Below are positions 43,236 to 52,078 of a stretch of DNA of 64,000 bases, in pieces. The stretch covers positions 15,050 to 79,049 of the forward strand of contig JAZPYO010000055.1 of assembly GCA_045544195.1 (NCBI GenBank), read 5' to 3'. The first letter of the stretch is position 1. Every line of letters starts with the position of its first letter. Origin of the DNA: RGIG7213 sp045544195. GTDB lineage: Bacteria; Bacillota; Clostridia; Oscillospirales; CAG-272. The notes under the pieces are model-generated. The model was not told where the DNA came from. It ran no database searches and saw only the letters and a program-made list of their open reading frames with translations. Position numbers and translations under genes: made by a program.

Positions 43236-44450
43236 TCAGACGCCTTTTTCGATGAAATAATCGAACAAAAACTCGCCCTTATCAAGATAAAAATCAGTTT
43301 TTGCATTGTCCTCGGTAAATGAAGGTATTCCCTTTTCAGCCTTTTTTGACGAATACATCATAAACGGAACAGGGTCAGATGTATGAGTTCTTATTTCAAC
43401 AGGCGTCGGGTGATCGGGCAATACCAATATTTTGAAGTCTTCCGCGCTGTTTTTCAGATACTCGTAAACAGGAGTTAAAATATGCTCGTCTATAAGCTCT
43501 ATTGAGCGAACCTTGTTTTCTGTTTCAGCCCTGTGTCCGCACTCGTCGGGGGCTTCAACGTGAACGTATACAAGATCTGCGCCGTTTTTGAATTCCTCGA
43601 TTGCGGCTTCTCCCTTGCCCTTGAAATTCGTATGCACGTTTCCTGTCGCGCCCTCAACATCTACCGAACGCATACCTGCGCAAAGTCCGATGCCTTTTAT
43701 AAGGTCAACGGCAGAAATGACCGACGCGGAAATTCCCCACTTTTCCTTGAAATTGGGAAGCTGGGGCTTCGTGCCGGGACTCCACAGCCAGATCGAGTTT
43801 GCAGGCTTAAGACCTCTTTTGCGGCGTTCCTCGTTTATGGGATGATGATTCAATACATCGTAGCTTTTTCTGAAAAAGTCAACGAACTGACCGCCTATTT
43901 CACCCTCGGGCAGATAATCCTTTATGCGCCTGCCGATTATATCGTGAGGACGGCTGAAGTTATACAAGCCGGGGGCGTTTTTCCAGATAAGACAGTGACG
44001 GTAGCTGATGCCCGTGTAGAATTTGCGGCTTTCCGTGCCGAATGCCTCATCTATCGCCTTTATAAGAACATCCGCCTCGGCAGTTGATATTTCATCCGCC
44101 GAATGATCGAGCATTATTTTGTCGTCGTAATTTTCTTCCTCTTCGGATATCGTTACGATATTGCATCTGTATGCAGTATCGTCAGGATCCATTTCAAGCC
44201 CCATACTGACAGCCTCCAAAGGAGATCTGCCGTGCGAATATTCCTTGGGATCGTATGACATTACCGCGAGATTTGCCGTATCGCTCTCGGGAACCATACC
44301 GTTCGGAACATTCAGAACGTGACCGCAAAACGAGCTTTTCGCCAACTCATCCATACAAGGCTTCTTCGCCGCCTGCATAGGAGTTTTATAGTCAAGCGAC
44401 GGTATCGGTCTGTCCGCCATACCGTCACACAGAAGAACGAGATATTTCAT
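43236..44450 (-). CDS. apgM: Cofactor-independent phosphoglycerate mutase (ApgM type)
   Basis: A 404-residue enzyme of the archaeal-type 2,3-bisphosphoglycerate-independent mutase group, within the alkaline-phosphatase superfamily. It starts MKYLVLLCDGMADRPIPSLD with the first metal-binding Asp, and has PESDTANLAVMSYDP with the Ser nucleophile, VHVEAPDECGHRAE and VLPDHPTPVEIRTHTSDPVPF with metal-binding Asp/His residues. It interconverts 3- and 2-phosphoglycerate in glycolysis. In bacteria some close relatives act as phosphonopyruvate decarboxylase-like or homoserine kinase-like proteins, but all metal residues here look like a mutase. It is a single gene 39 bases upstream of lepB. Confidence 0.9.
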   Translation of the reverse strand: MKYLVLLCDGMADRPIPSLDYKTPMQAAKKPCMDELAKSSFCGHVLNVPNGMVPESDTANLAVMSYDPKEYSHGRSPLEAVSMGLEMDPDDTAYRCNIVTISEEEENYDDKIMLDHSADEISTAEADVLIKAIDEAFGTESRKFYTGISYRHCLIWKNAPGLYNFSRPHDIIGRRIKDYLPEGEIGGQFVDFFRKSYDVLNHHPINEERRKRGLKPANSIWLWSPGTKPQLPNFKEKWGISASVISAVDLIKGIGLCAGMRSVDVEGATGNVHTNFKGKGEAAIEEFKNGADLVYVHVEAPDECGHRAETENKVRSIELIDEHILTPVYEYLKNSAEDFKILVLPDHPTPVEIRTHTSDPVPFMMYSSKKAEKGIPSFTEDNAKTDFYLDKGEFLFDYFIEKGV

Positions 44451-44819
44451 AATGTATATTATATCCTTTCGGTTTATATCTATTAACTGCTGTCAATAAA
44501 TAATACAACAATAAAATAATATATTAATACTGTTTATAATAAATTTTCGGTAAATTTTGTGCTAAAAAACAGCAAGGCGCGGCGGAAAGTCCGATTTTGA
44601 CAGTGGTTCTGCCTCTCACTTGGCTAATACCGAACGCAAACGGCACCATCGTCATAGACGGTTAAAAATCAGCCCGCGCACCCGAATGCTTTATTCAATA
44701 TTTGAAAAATACGGTAAACGAAATAACACAGCAGCCTTTCTGATCGGCTGCATGGGATCTTTAAAACCAAAAGCGTGATACCCAATAAAGAGCATCACGC
44801 TTTTTTTAAAACTTTGATC
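44451..44819. other. Long intergenic region without a recognised gene
   Basis: The first half after apgM is very AT-rich (apgM promoter region). From about 44565 to 44700 the composition changes to GC-rich, chromosome-like text that I cannot assign to a gene or RNA family; no long open frame is present. A small hairpin GCAGCC/GGCTGC lies at 44731-44751. The right end is the terminator of the pilin-like gene. Confidence 0.4.
44768..44806 (-). terminator. Terminator-like hairpin of the export operon
   Basis: AAAAGCGTGAT and ATCACGCTTTTTTT, separated by a 14-base loop, lie just behind the stop codon of the pilin-like gene. The stem ends in CTTTTGGTTTT on the minus strand and in a T7 run on the plus strand. 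It probably closes the operon that runs from 49940 to 44820. Confidence 0.7.
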
Positions 44820-46250
44820 TTAGTGCGTTGAGTGAGTTCTGCGTTTTCTCGTAAGCATACACATAATACCGATCGATGATGCAAGCGACATTACTATCAC
44901 CGTAAATACCATGTCACCCGTAGGCGGTACGTCTACGTCTGCATCGTATACGTTTTCGAAGTATACAACGGGATCATCCGTCATCTGTCCGTCAACAGAA
45001 ACAACAGCCTTCAATTCTCCGTTGTCATCAAACGCCACGCTTACCGTAACGTCATACACCTTATCACTGTACGTCACGTTCTGAACAGCCGTATTTACCT
45101 CGTACAGCTTATAAGTATGAACGCCGATATCATTTTCGGTGTAGATCAGATCGAATATCGCATTACCGTTTTTGTCCGTCTTCAATTCAGTCTTTTCGCC
45201 CGAAGCATCATTTTCAAGGACGAATTCAAATCCCTCAGGACCGATAGACGCCGTGCCGACATTCTTGACCGTCTTCTTTACGGTTATCGAAGCGGAAGCA
45301 GAGCCTTCAACGGGCGGCAACGGAACAAACGAGTTGTTGAACTGAACACTTACCGTGTGCGAGCCGTCCTGCTCTTTAACAGCCTGTGCGTTTTCAGAAG
45401 CGGTAACGGATGAAATTTCAAGCCTTCCGTCCATATCGCTGTCTGTAACCGCTATATTGAAATGGTTGACCGTCATATCGTATATAACGCCCTCATCATG
45501 CCCTGCCTGCTCTGTCATACGGAACGCGTAAACACCGACAGAGTCAAAATGCAGCTCGGAAAGCGCATCCGAAAAATCAAATTTATTGAAGTCATCATTC
45601 AAAGGATCGTATTCAACTTCTCTTGTACCGAGTGATACCCATTGATCGCCCGTATGATATTCGAGCAGAAATGTAAATTTGTCGCCTTCCTGCCACGGTC
45701 TGCCGCGCAGTATCTTTTCGCCCTTAAGCGCCACATTTTTTTCAGCTTCAGCCGGAGAATATACATTTATATAATCCACAACAGATACGGCATCGGGCTG
45801 TATGATAACATTTTTTTCGTTCTGACCGTCCTTTACGGAAAATCCGGGAAGAATATCCGTTTCAGTAACCGTGACGGATGTTCCTGCAAATATACCGTTA
45901 AGCGTAAGCGAAGCGCCTGGCTTCACGGCAACGGAAATATTCCCCTCATCATCTGCGGTAAAGCTCTCGCCGTTTTCGGCGCTGAGCGTCTTACCCGCAT
46001 AATCCGAGCCGAGATCAATGTTGAACAGGAATTTTATTGCATCGGGGATAGTATATCCCGCCCCGAGAGGATGCTCGACTGTTTTATTAAGCGTAAGCTG
46101 TCCGAGCGGATACGGTGTCGGTCTGAATGTATTTGTCAGCGGGCGCGTTTGAGTTATGACATACGATACAGTCGGAAATACCGCAACGGTAAATATCATC
46201 AGTGCAGATACGATCAAAGCAATGCGTTTTACAATGCCTGATTTTGACAT
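44820..46250 (-). CDS. Pilin-like surface protein with FctA domains and sorting signal
   Basis: A 476-residue exported protein. ATG 46250 follows AAGGAGTG; the signal region is about 1-35. Three pilin-type isopeptide domains can be seen (about 45-155, 160-300, 310-435). The last one, with SITVKKTVKNVG at its start and HTYKLYEVNT later, is the Spy0128/FctA type, in which a Lys-Asn isopeptide bond forms and the Glu of YEV is catalytic. The end is VPPTGD, a hydrophobic helix and RKRRTHSTH, a sortase signal. It may be a pilus backbone or tip, or a wall-anchored adhesin. It is the last gene of the SipW operon; no sortase is in the window. Confidence 0.83.
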   Translation of the reverse strand: MSKSGIVKRIALIVSALMIFTVAVFPTVSYVITQTRPLTNTFRPTPYPLGQLTLNKTVEHPLGAGYTIPDAIKFLFNIDLGSDYAGKTLSAENGESFTADDEGNISVAVKPGASLTLNGIFAGTSVTVTETDILPGFSVKDGQNEKNVIIQPDAVSVVDYINVYSPAEAEKNVALKGEKILRGRPWQEGDKFTFLLEYHTGDQWVSLGTREVEYDPLNDDFNKFDFSDALSELHFDSVGVYAFRMTEQAGHDEGVIYDMTVNHFNIAVTDSDMDGRLEISSVTASENAQAVKEQDGSHTVSVQFNNSFVPLPPVEGSASASITVKKTVKNVGTASIGPEGFEFVLENDASGEKTELKTDKNGNAIFDLIYTENDIGVHTYKLYEVNTAVQNVTYSDKVYDVTVSVAFDDNGELKAVVSVDGQMTDDPVVYFENVYDADVDVPPTGDMVFTVIVMSLASSIGIMCMLTRKRRTHSTH

Positions 46251-46409
46251 AACCCTGACACTCCTTTCATTTATGTCGTTGATCTTCATAAGAACAGTAA
46301 TACGTCCGTAATAGCTTGCGGACATATCACCGTTCCCTACCCTCAAAAAGAGGGTAGGGGATCGGATAGTGGTAAAATTAAATTCGAATAATCAAGAGTC
46401 AGCGCTTAA

Positions 46410-47747
46410 TTACTGAATGTCAAATGTAACTGTTTTACCGTTTTCGTTTGATGAATTTGTAATATTTGCAATGTCAGAGCCGTCGCTTACAGAGCAGCCA
46501 ACGAGTGTGATCGTAACGTCCTTGGATGCTTCATTTGCAAGGATCTGCATTTCAGGATCAAATACAGTATTGGAGACAGTTGCATCGCCGTAGAACTTAA
46601 GACCGCTGTTGTCGATAACAGCGCACTTGTTGAATACGCAGTTTTCGATAGTTACGGATACGCCGCCGCCGAATGAGCACCAGCCTGCAATTGTAGAATT
46701 TCTGATGATTACATCACCCTCACCAACGATGTTAATAGCGTATGTGGGGGAAGAAACAGAGCAGTTTTCGAATACGATCTCGCCTGTAGCGGTGCAATTG
46801 TAAATAACAGGGCCGCGCTCGCAGGAAAGCTCGCAATCTTTGATAGTTGCCGTACCGCTGATGGGAAGAGCTTCAGCTACTTCGTTTTCGATGGTTACGT
46901 TTTCGATAGTGATATCGTTAACTACGATATTCTTGCCGATAGCAGATGTGTCAAGAACTGTGCCGCCGTTACCGCGGATAGAAGTGCCGTCGCCGATAGT
47001 AGCGGGAAGCTTGTATGTGCCGTCAGCGAGAACTACCTCTGCGCCGTCTTTAGCTGCAGCTGCATCGAAAGCGTCCTGTGTGTTTGCAAAAACTGCGCCC
47101 TCGGAGAAGTGCTTGTCACCCCACTGTTCCATGTAAGCTTCATATGCTTCATAAACATCGTTGAAGCCTTTAGCCTGGATAGCGTAAGCGGAGCAGTAAA
47201 CTGCAAAGTTGGAAAGATCAAAGGGGATCTCTGTAGCCTTACCTGCTTCAACTATGTAGTACTTGCCGTCATCGTTGTTGAAGTCAACTCTGGGGTCAAC
47301 AGCAACAGCGTCAAGGGGAATGTAATCGTAGCAATAATATTCGTCGTTTGCAATGAGAACATCTTCGCAAAGAAGAGCAACGGAAACGTACTTGTCACCG
47401 TTTATTTCAACTTCTCTGCCCTGACCGATCGTCCATGTATTGGCTGCTACTGATCCGCTAAGATCAAGGTCAACATAGTTGTATATAGCTTCGGGAACTG
47501 CAACTGTTGCCCAAACGTATGCATCTACAGGGCCAACATTGTCGATGTAGCCTTGCTTTGCAACTGCAACGCCGGGAAGTGCGCTGGAGCCCTGCTCAAA
47601 ATCAGGCTCTTCAAAATCAATGTTAACGTTACCAACTGTGAATACGTTTGCTTTTGTTTCCTTGTCTGTGAGGTAAGCGAGAGTTGTACCAACTGCAAGA
47701 GAAACAGCCATAACAACACTCAAAGCAATAATGAGCTTCTTTTTCAT
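46410..47747 (-). CDS. SipW-dependent secreted protein with beta-helix domain
   Basis: A 445-residue protein starting MKKKLIIALSVVMAVSLAVG, then TLAYLTDKETKANVFTVGNVNI, the SipW-type signal peptide and the beginning of a TasA/CalY-like domain (about 25-215). Residues 225-445 form a second domain of short repeats (NIVVNDITIENVTIEN, VIIRNSTIAGWCSF, VTIENCVFNKCAVID) typical of a right-handed parallel beta-helix. A matrix-type export module joined to a beta-helix is not the plain TasA layout, so it may bind a carbohydrate or the filaments of the neighbours. I start at ATG 47747, with GAAAGG upstream. The 171 bases before it hold several hairpins. Confidence 0.83.
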   Translation of the reverse strand: MKKKLIIALSVVMAVSLAVGTTLAYLTDKETKANVFTVGNVNIDFEEPDFEQGSSALPGVAVAKQGYIDNVGPVDAYVWATVAVPEAIYNYVDLDLSGSVAANTWTIGQGREVEINGDKYVSVALLCEDVLIANDEYYCYDYIPLDAVAVDPRVDFNNDDGKYYIVEAGKATEIPFDLSNFAVYCSAYAIQAKGFNDVYEAYEAYMEQWGDKHFSEGAVFANTQDAFDAAAAKDGAEVVLADGTYKLPATIGDGTSIRGNGGTVLDTSAIGKNIVVNDITIENVTIENEVAEALPISGTATIKDCELSCERGPVIYNCTATGEIVFENCSVSSPTYAINIVGEGDVIIRNSTIAGWCSFGGGVSVTIENCVFNKCAVIDNSGLKFYGDATVSNTVFDPEMQILANEASKDVTITLVGCSVSDGSDIANITNSSNENGKTVTFDIQ

Positions 47748-47918
47748 TTTTTCAAAACCTTTCTTAAAAAATATTTTTTTACTGTGTGTCATTCGCCGCG
47801 CATTCGTCGCTGCACGTAATGCCTTCGGCGGCAGGTCACATAATAAACTTAAGTTAAATGCTCCGCAGATCAGCTATCAACGCGGAGTGCCGATCTTATT
47901 TCAGATCGAAGCGCGTTC
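47748..47918 (-). promoter_or_regulatory. Hairpin-rich gap inside the export operon
   Basis: Between two SipW-substrate genes lie three short inverted repeats: ACGCGC/GCGCGT (47911-47926, reaching into the stop region), GATC/GATC (47892-47906) and CTCCGC/GCGGAG (47861-47887). None is followed by a long T run, so an mRNA-processing or partial attenuation signal is more likely than a full terminator. Confidence 0.45.
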
Positions 47919-48566
47919 TTACGCGCCTATGCCGTCGTCAGACGGCGTTTTCTGACCTGCGATCAGAGTCCACGCATCAGCAGCGGAATCAATTGCATCA
48001 AGATCAGCATCTGCCTGTACTGCATACGCAGTTACAGTAAGCGTAGGATAATTCTGTTCACCCTCTGCGTCAAGCGCATTGAGCTGCTCCTTTGTCACAT
48101 CGCCGTTCACGAGCACCTGATTATCCTTGAGAACGAAATACTCTGTATCAGCGTCTTCATTCTTTGCGTATTCTCTGTAATATACGCCTTCTTCAAGCTC
48201 TGTCCAGCCTTCAGCGATCTCATATGTCATAAAATCGTCAAAGTTATCAGATTTTTCGAGCTTTACGAATACCCAGCAATCCTCGCTGCCCTTTACAACA
48301 GTTACCTTAGGATCCTTGAAAATACTGTTGCCCGGAAGCATATTGTAGGAGTTTGTGTTGGGGTTTCCATCATCGTCATCAGTATCTGTTTCATCGAGCT
48401 TGATATTGATATCCCCGTATGTAAAGGTATTTACAACAGGAGGAGTTTCAGCTATCAACCAAGCAACAGTACCCCCGATAACACCGCAGAGAACAAGCGC
48501 GCAGGCAATAACCATTATCATAGACTTAGTGCCGAATCTTCTTGCGGATGTTTTCTTTTGTTTCAT
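47919..48566 (-). CDS. TasA/CalY-like SipW substrate (second copy)
   Basis: A 215-residue protein with a basic N-terminus, a membrane segment (about 14-35) and GGTVAWLIAETPPVVNTFTYGDI, the SipW-type cleavage region. The mature part starts with INIKLDETDTDDDDGNPN, then the typical LPGNSIFKDPKVTVVKGSEDCWVFVKLE of the CalY/TasA family. The end is Ala-rich with an ITAYAVQAD-type strand (TVTAYAVQADADLD). Likely a filament or matrix subunit released by the SipW peptidase of the same operon. AGGAGG precedes the ATG. Confidence 0.87.
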   Translation of the reverse strand: MKQKKTSARRFGTKSMIMVIACALVLCGVIGGTVAWLIAETPPVVNTFTYGDINIKLDETDTDDDDGNPNTNSYNMLPGNSIFKDPKVTVVKGSEDCWVFVKLEKSDNFDDFMTYEIAEGWTELEEGVYYREYAKNEDADTEYFVLKDNQVLVNGDVTKEQLNALDAEGEQNYPTLTVTAYAVQADADLDAIDSAADAWTLIAGQKTPSDDGIGA

Positions 48567-48625
48567 GATATTTCCTCCTTTCTTTGTAAATTCTATTTCA
48601 ACGCATAAATGCGGTGAATACTTTT

Positions 48626-49294
48626 TTATTGACCTATCTGAGCATCAAACGCTGCCCATGCGCCGTCCTCGTCGTTTTCAAACGTAGCGGACTGTATTGC
48701 GTGGCCGTGTACAACGATCTTGAAGCCGTTTTCGTACAACGATGCCAATTCCCCGCCGTTAAGCGTTCCGGGAATTATAAGCGTATCGAACAGAGCAGGA
48801 AGCACCTCGTCCGATTCGTTGCCCTCTGCATCATATCCGTCAACAGTCTGATAATAGCGGAATTCCAGCGATACCGTATCATCCTCAGCGTTGTCAACAG
48901 AGCCGTAATACAGCCATGCGTTTTCATTCCAACCGCCGAAAAGATCGGTATATCCGTCAAGACCGTTCTTGCCATCGGCTATTATAGCCTTGACCGCACT
49001 GTTGTTGTGGATCGTGAGTATCATTCGAACGTAAGACTCCTCACTGCCCGCATTTACCGTAACGGTGGGGTCCTTTTTGTATGTCTTACCGGGAACGATG
49101 TGGTAGCTGTTACCGCTTTGGTCACCGTCTCCGTCAACATCCGTTTCCTGCAGGGATATATCAACATTGCCGACTGTAAAGGTGTTTACGACAGTTTCCT
49201 TATCGGTAAGATAAGCAAGGGTAGCAAGCACCGTTGCAGCAACAACGGTCAATGCGCAAAGTGTAAGTATTACCGACTTGACCTTAGTATTCAT
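48626..49294 (-). CDS. TasA/CalY-like SipW substrate (first copy)
   Basis: A 222-residue protein with signal region MNTKVKSVILTLCALTVVAA and TLAYLTDKETVVNTFTVGNV, the clearest SipW-type signal in the operon. HIVPGKTYKKDPTVTVNAGSEESYVRMILTI follows, the conserved TasA/CalY beginning, and a beta-rich rest ending in an alpha helix (AWAAFDAQIGQ). TasA is the amyloid-like fibre protein of Bacillus biofilm; CalY is its Bacillus cereus relative. It lies 46 bases behind sipW, with GGAGAGA before the ATG. Fibre formation here is inferred from the family. Confidence 0.88.
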   Translation of the reverse strand: MNTKVKSVILTLCALTVVAATVLATLAYLTDKETVVNTFTVGNVDISLQETDVDGDGDQSGNSYHIVPGKTYKKDPTVTVNAGSEESYVRMILTIHNNSAVKAIIADGKNGLDGYTDLFGGWNENAWLYYGSVDNAEDDTVSLEFRYYQTVDGYDAEGNESDEVLPALFDTLIIPGTLNGGELASLYENGFKIVVHGHAIQSATFENDEDGAWAAFDAQIGQ

Positions 49295-49340
49295 AATCTC
49301 TCTCCTTGGTGTGTCTGTATATAAATGTATTTAATTGCTG

Positions 49341-49940
49341 TTATTCGCTCTTTTTGCCGTCCGTGCAGGGATCACATTCATCGCTTATCTCAGATGACGC
49401 GCCCTTTTTTCGTTTTTTCTTTTTACAGTCATCAGAGGTAAAAAAATCAATGACAGTAACGATAAGCGCCGCCGCCGCGCCTGCGGCTATTGCATAATAG
49501 CAACCGGGCGGAGACTGGATATACGTAGCAAGATATCCCATCTTCGGAATGACGAAAACAGGCGTACCGATCACCTTTTCGGGACTTAACGGCTCATCGC
49601 CGTCCGCTATCTCATTAGCGTCTCCTTTGGTTATAAAGCCGAGCAGCTCGCCCGTATCCTCGTCCCTTACGACCTGTATTATCCTGTGCGTAGCCGTAGT
49701 ATTGCCGACAAGGTTAAAGGTAATAACATCCTGCTCCTTAAGGGTATACGGGTCAACGTGCTTGACATATATCAACGAGCCCGTCGGATACTCAGGCTCC
49801 ATAGAACCCGAAAGAACAGTATATATCTGTATATTGAAAACTCTTACGCCCGCAAGCATCATAGCCAAAACGACTGCAAGAGCAACGATAACGTATGTAA
49901 TGATCTTGAGCGGTATCTTAATGTATGGTCTCAATGACAT
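49341..49940 (-). CDS. sipW: SipW-type (ER-like) signal peptidase I
   Basis: A 199-residue membrane peptidase of the ER/archaeal type. It has an N-terminal helix (about 12-32), the Ser nucleophile Ser46 in VLSGSMEPE, and His85 in ATHRII where bacterial LepB has Lys. GFITKGDANE and PEKVIG follow. The C-terminus holds a second helix (about 146-166) and a very Lys-rich tail. This Ser-His form is diagnostic for SipW, which matures TasA-type fibre proteins. Three such substrates and a pilin-like protein follow in the same operon, which strongly supports a dedicated export line. Confidence 0.93.
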   Translation of the reverse strand: MSLRPYIKIPLKIITYVIVALAVVLAMMLAGVRVFNIQIYTVLSGSMEPEYPTGSLIYVKHVDPYTLKEQDVITFNLVGNTTATHRIIQVVRDEDTGELLGFITKGDANEIADGDEPLSPEKVIGTPVFVIPKMGYLATYIQSPPGCYYAIAAGAAAALIVTVIDFFTSDDCKKKKRKKGASSEISDECDPCTDGKKSE

Positions 49941-50002
49941 TCCTTTTCCGAATGCGATGTAAAAAAGGCACTCAATTTCTCATATTAAAATTACACAAAT
50001 TC

Positions 50003-50030
50003 ATTTTACTTTTTTTATGTGAAAAGTCAA
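50003..50030 (-). promoter_or_regulatory. Putative promoter of the sipW operon
   Basis: On the minus strand, TTGACT (50030-50025), a 16-base spacer and TAAAAT (50008-50003), about 65 bases before the sipW start. The region to its right is very AT-rich. Confidence 0.6.
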
Positions 50031-50169
50031 GTCATAAATAAATGTTTTAACCTTTTGTTCACATAATATATAATTTTTCACGTTTAGAAATGATAATTTT
50101 GCAAGTAGTTAACATCACGCCTTGCAAAAATTCCTTTTTTGCGACAGCTTGCTCTTTTCATCAAAAAAA

Positions 50170-50198
50170 ATGTCTGCACAGCTGTAATGTGCAGACAT
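50170..50198 (-). terminator. Intrinsic terminator of the SanA-like gene
   Basis: ATGTCTGCACA (50170-50180) and TGTGCAGACAT (50188-50198) form an 11-bp perfect stem with a T8 run on the minus strand. It isolates the sipW operon from transcription coming from the right. Confidence 0.9.
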
Positions 50199-50244
50199 TG
50201 GGAAATAACGCCTTGCGATCCTTGATCGGAACGGTTATTTTTCT

Positions 50245-50925
50245 TTAATATTCACATATGTCACTTATCGGTATTTCTTCACCGAGATATGTCGGCTTCG
50301 GCTTGAATACGCAAGAGAAAAAGTCCTTGTTTCTTGCAAGCACCTCGCGCAGATCACGCGCTGTCTGCCCTGAATACTCTCTTACATCGGCAGAAACTCC
50401 GTACGCCTCTACACCTAACGAGCGTGCGATATATAACGCTCTGTGCAAATGGTAGCTTTGTGTTACGATAATTATTCTGTCAGCGCAGAATATCTCCTTT
50501 GCTCTGTATACGCTTTCATACGTTGAAAAGCCTGCGTGATCGGTGAAAACGTTCTGAGCTGATATCCCCTGCTCCTCTGCGTACGTTTTCATGGCGGCGA
50601 CCTCATTATAATCCTCTCTGCCGTTATCGCCCGACATCAGCAGTCTATCCGTTACGCCGCTTTCATAAACATCCACGGCGGTCTGCAATCTGTCACTGAG
50701 CATATCGCTCGGTGTGCCGTCCGAACGAACAAGACAGCCAAGCACTAAAATACAGTCGATGTCTGAAAGCTTTCCTGCATCCTCAAGCGTCAGTATTCTG
50801 TCAGATGTGCTGTGAACGATGTATGCATCAACGCCTATAACGAACGAAAAAGCAAGTATGCACAGCGAAAGAACGGACGCAAGAAAAATAATGACCGTCT
50901 TTTTTGTTATTCTGATACCCTTCAT
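50245..50925 (-). CDS. SanA/YdcF-family membrane protein
   Basis: A 226-residue protein with one N-terminal helix (about 11-33) and a DUF218 domain (about 55-226). CILVLGCLVRSDGTPSDMLSDRLQTAV, LLMSGDNG and IIVTQSYHLHRALYIARSLG are the hallmarks. The SanA/YdcF/ElyC family affects envelope permeability and peptidoglycan-precursor or lipid-carrier metabolism; the exact reaction is not settled. I start at ATG 50925, where GAGGTGAG lies upstream. It is a single gene with its own terminator. Confidence 0.87.
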   Translation of the reverse strand: MKGIRITKKTVIIFLASVLSLCILAFSFVIGVDAYIVHSTSDRILTLEDAGKLSDIDCILVLGCLVRSDGTPSDMLSDRLQTAVDVYESGVTDRLLMSGDNGREDYNEVAAMKTYAEEQGISAQNVFTDHAGFSTYESVYRAKEIFCADRIIIVTQSYHLHRALYIARSLGVEAYGVSADVREYSGQTARDLREVLARNKDFFSCVFKPKPTYLGEEIPISDICEY

Positions 50926-51005
50926 AAACGACTCACCTCGATGATATGATATCATACACGGTGCTACGTTTCAATACGTTTTTACAAAACTTAATAAATT
51001 TTTAA

Positions 51006-52064
51006 TCAGTGTCCGTTTTCTATGCGGTAACGCTCAAGGCTCTTGTATACGTTCACCGTTTCCGTTTTACTGTTCGTGCTGATATTAGTGTTAACGGTTC
51101 TTATCGGATTGCCGTGGCTGTCAAGGGTATGCACCTGATGATGCGCATAAATGCCGTCCTGGTAGCCCTTTTCCTCGTAGCAGTAGCCGTCCTCGTTGTA
51201 AAAATATTCACGTGACAGCTTATTGTTTTCATCAAAATCCTTAAGGACGTTGCCTGTTTTGGCATCGTATTCAGACCTTGAAGAAAGCACGCTTCCGCTG
51301 TATTCCTTCATTTCGACAAGATCGCCCTGAGCGTTGTAAATGAACACCTTTTTAGAGCTTTCCTTGCCCGTATTATCGTACGTTATCTCCTCAGAGACCT
51401 TCGTTCCCTTCGGTGTTTCCACAGTCTTTATACCGTACGTACCCGCGCTTGACATGCCGTACATATAGTTTTCAGTCTTATACGCTTTAAGATTGCCGTC
51501 AATACCGTACGTGTACGTCCATCTTATAAGAACAGTGTTCTCATCGCCGTACGGAACGAACTCGCAAACGGTCTGATTGCCGTCGTAATCGTATTCGTAC
51601 TTCATAACGCTGTTCTCGTTTACGGTGGATTTCATAAGAAGCCATATTTCAGACGGATGCTTTTCCTGCTCTACGGGCGTCTGCGCTTGATCGCTCGTTG
51701 AAGGAGAGCTGCCGTTATCCGACGTCTGCTCGTCCGTTGGCAGCGTTCCGCTTACGGCGTTATTTTTTTCACCGTCTGTATCTTCGATGTCGTTTTTGCC
51801 CTCATCGTCGTTTTCGTCATCGTTTTTATCTTTTTTATCAAGCGAATAGCCGCAATTTGAGCAAAAAGCGTCACCGTCCTTATACTCTTTATCGCATGAC
51901 GGACATTTTTGCTCCAGCGATGCACCGCATTCCTTACAAAAAGCGTCGCCCTTGTCGTATTTCGCATCGCACGACGGACATTTTGCATTGCCGAAAAGAA
52001 ACGCACAAGATACGGCGGAAAGCAGATATGATGCCAGGATCAAGCATAATACGATCTTTTTCAT
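51006..52064 (-). CDS. Zinc-ribbon lipoprotein with YD-like repeats (copy 2)
   Basis: A 352-residue protein. ATG 52064 follows AGAGGTG. It begins with a lipoprotein signal (SAVSC). Directly after the lipidated Cys come two zinc-ribbon motifs, KCPSCDAKYDKGDAFCKECG and KCPSCDKEYKDGDAFCSNCG, then an acidic Asp/Glu/Lys-Asn linker and a Ser/Thr stretch. The C-terminal half has repeated Tyr/Asp-rich strands (YTYGIDGNLKAYKT, YNAQGDLVEMKEYSG) that resemble RHS/YD-type beta repeats. It is a paralogue of the gene directly upstream, 14 bases apart. Zinc ribbons outside the membrane are uncommon; the function is unknown. Confidence 0.75.
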   Translation of the reverse strand: MKKIVLCLILASYLLSAVSCAFLFGNAKCPSCDAKYDKGDAFCKECGASLEQKCPSCDKEYKDGDAFCSNCGYSLDKKDKNDDENDDEGKNDIEDTDGEKNNAVSGTLPTDEQTSDNGSSPSTSDQAQTPVEQEKHPSEIWLLMKSTVNENSVMKYEYDYDGNQTVCEFVPYGDENTVLIRWTYTYGIDGNLKAYKTENYMYGMSSAGTYGIKTVETPKGTKVSEEITYDNTGKESSKKVFIYNAQGDLVEMKEYSGSVLSSRSEYDAKTGNVLKDFDENNKLSREYFYNEDGYCYEEKGYQDGIYAHHQVHTLDSHGNPIRTVNTNISTNSKTETVNVYKSLERYRIENGH

Positions 52065-52078
52065 TAACAGCACCTCTT

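Noticed and set aside
44451..44819. Riboswitch or tRNA in the long gap
   Set aside because: I could not find a cloverleaf or the conserved core of any riboswitch class I know; reported only as an unassigned block.
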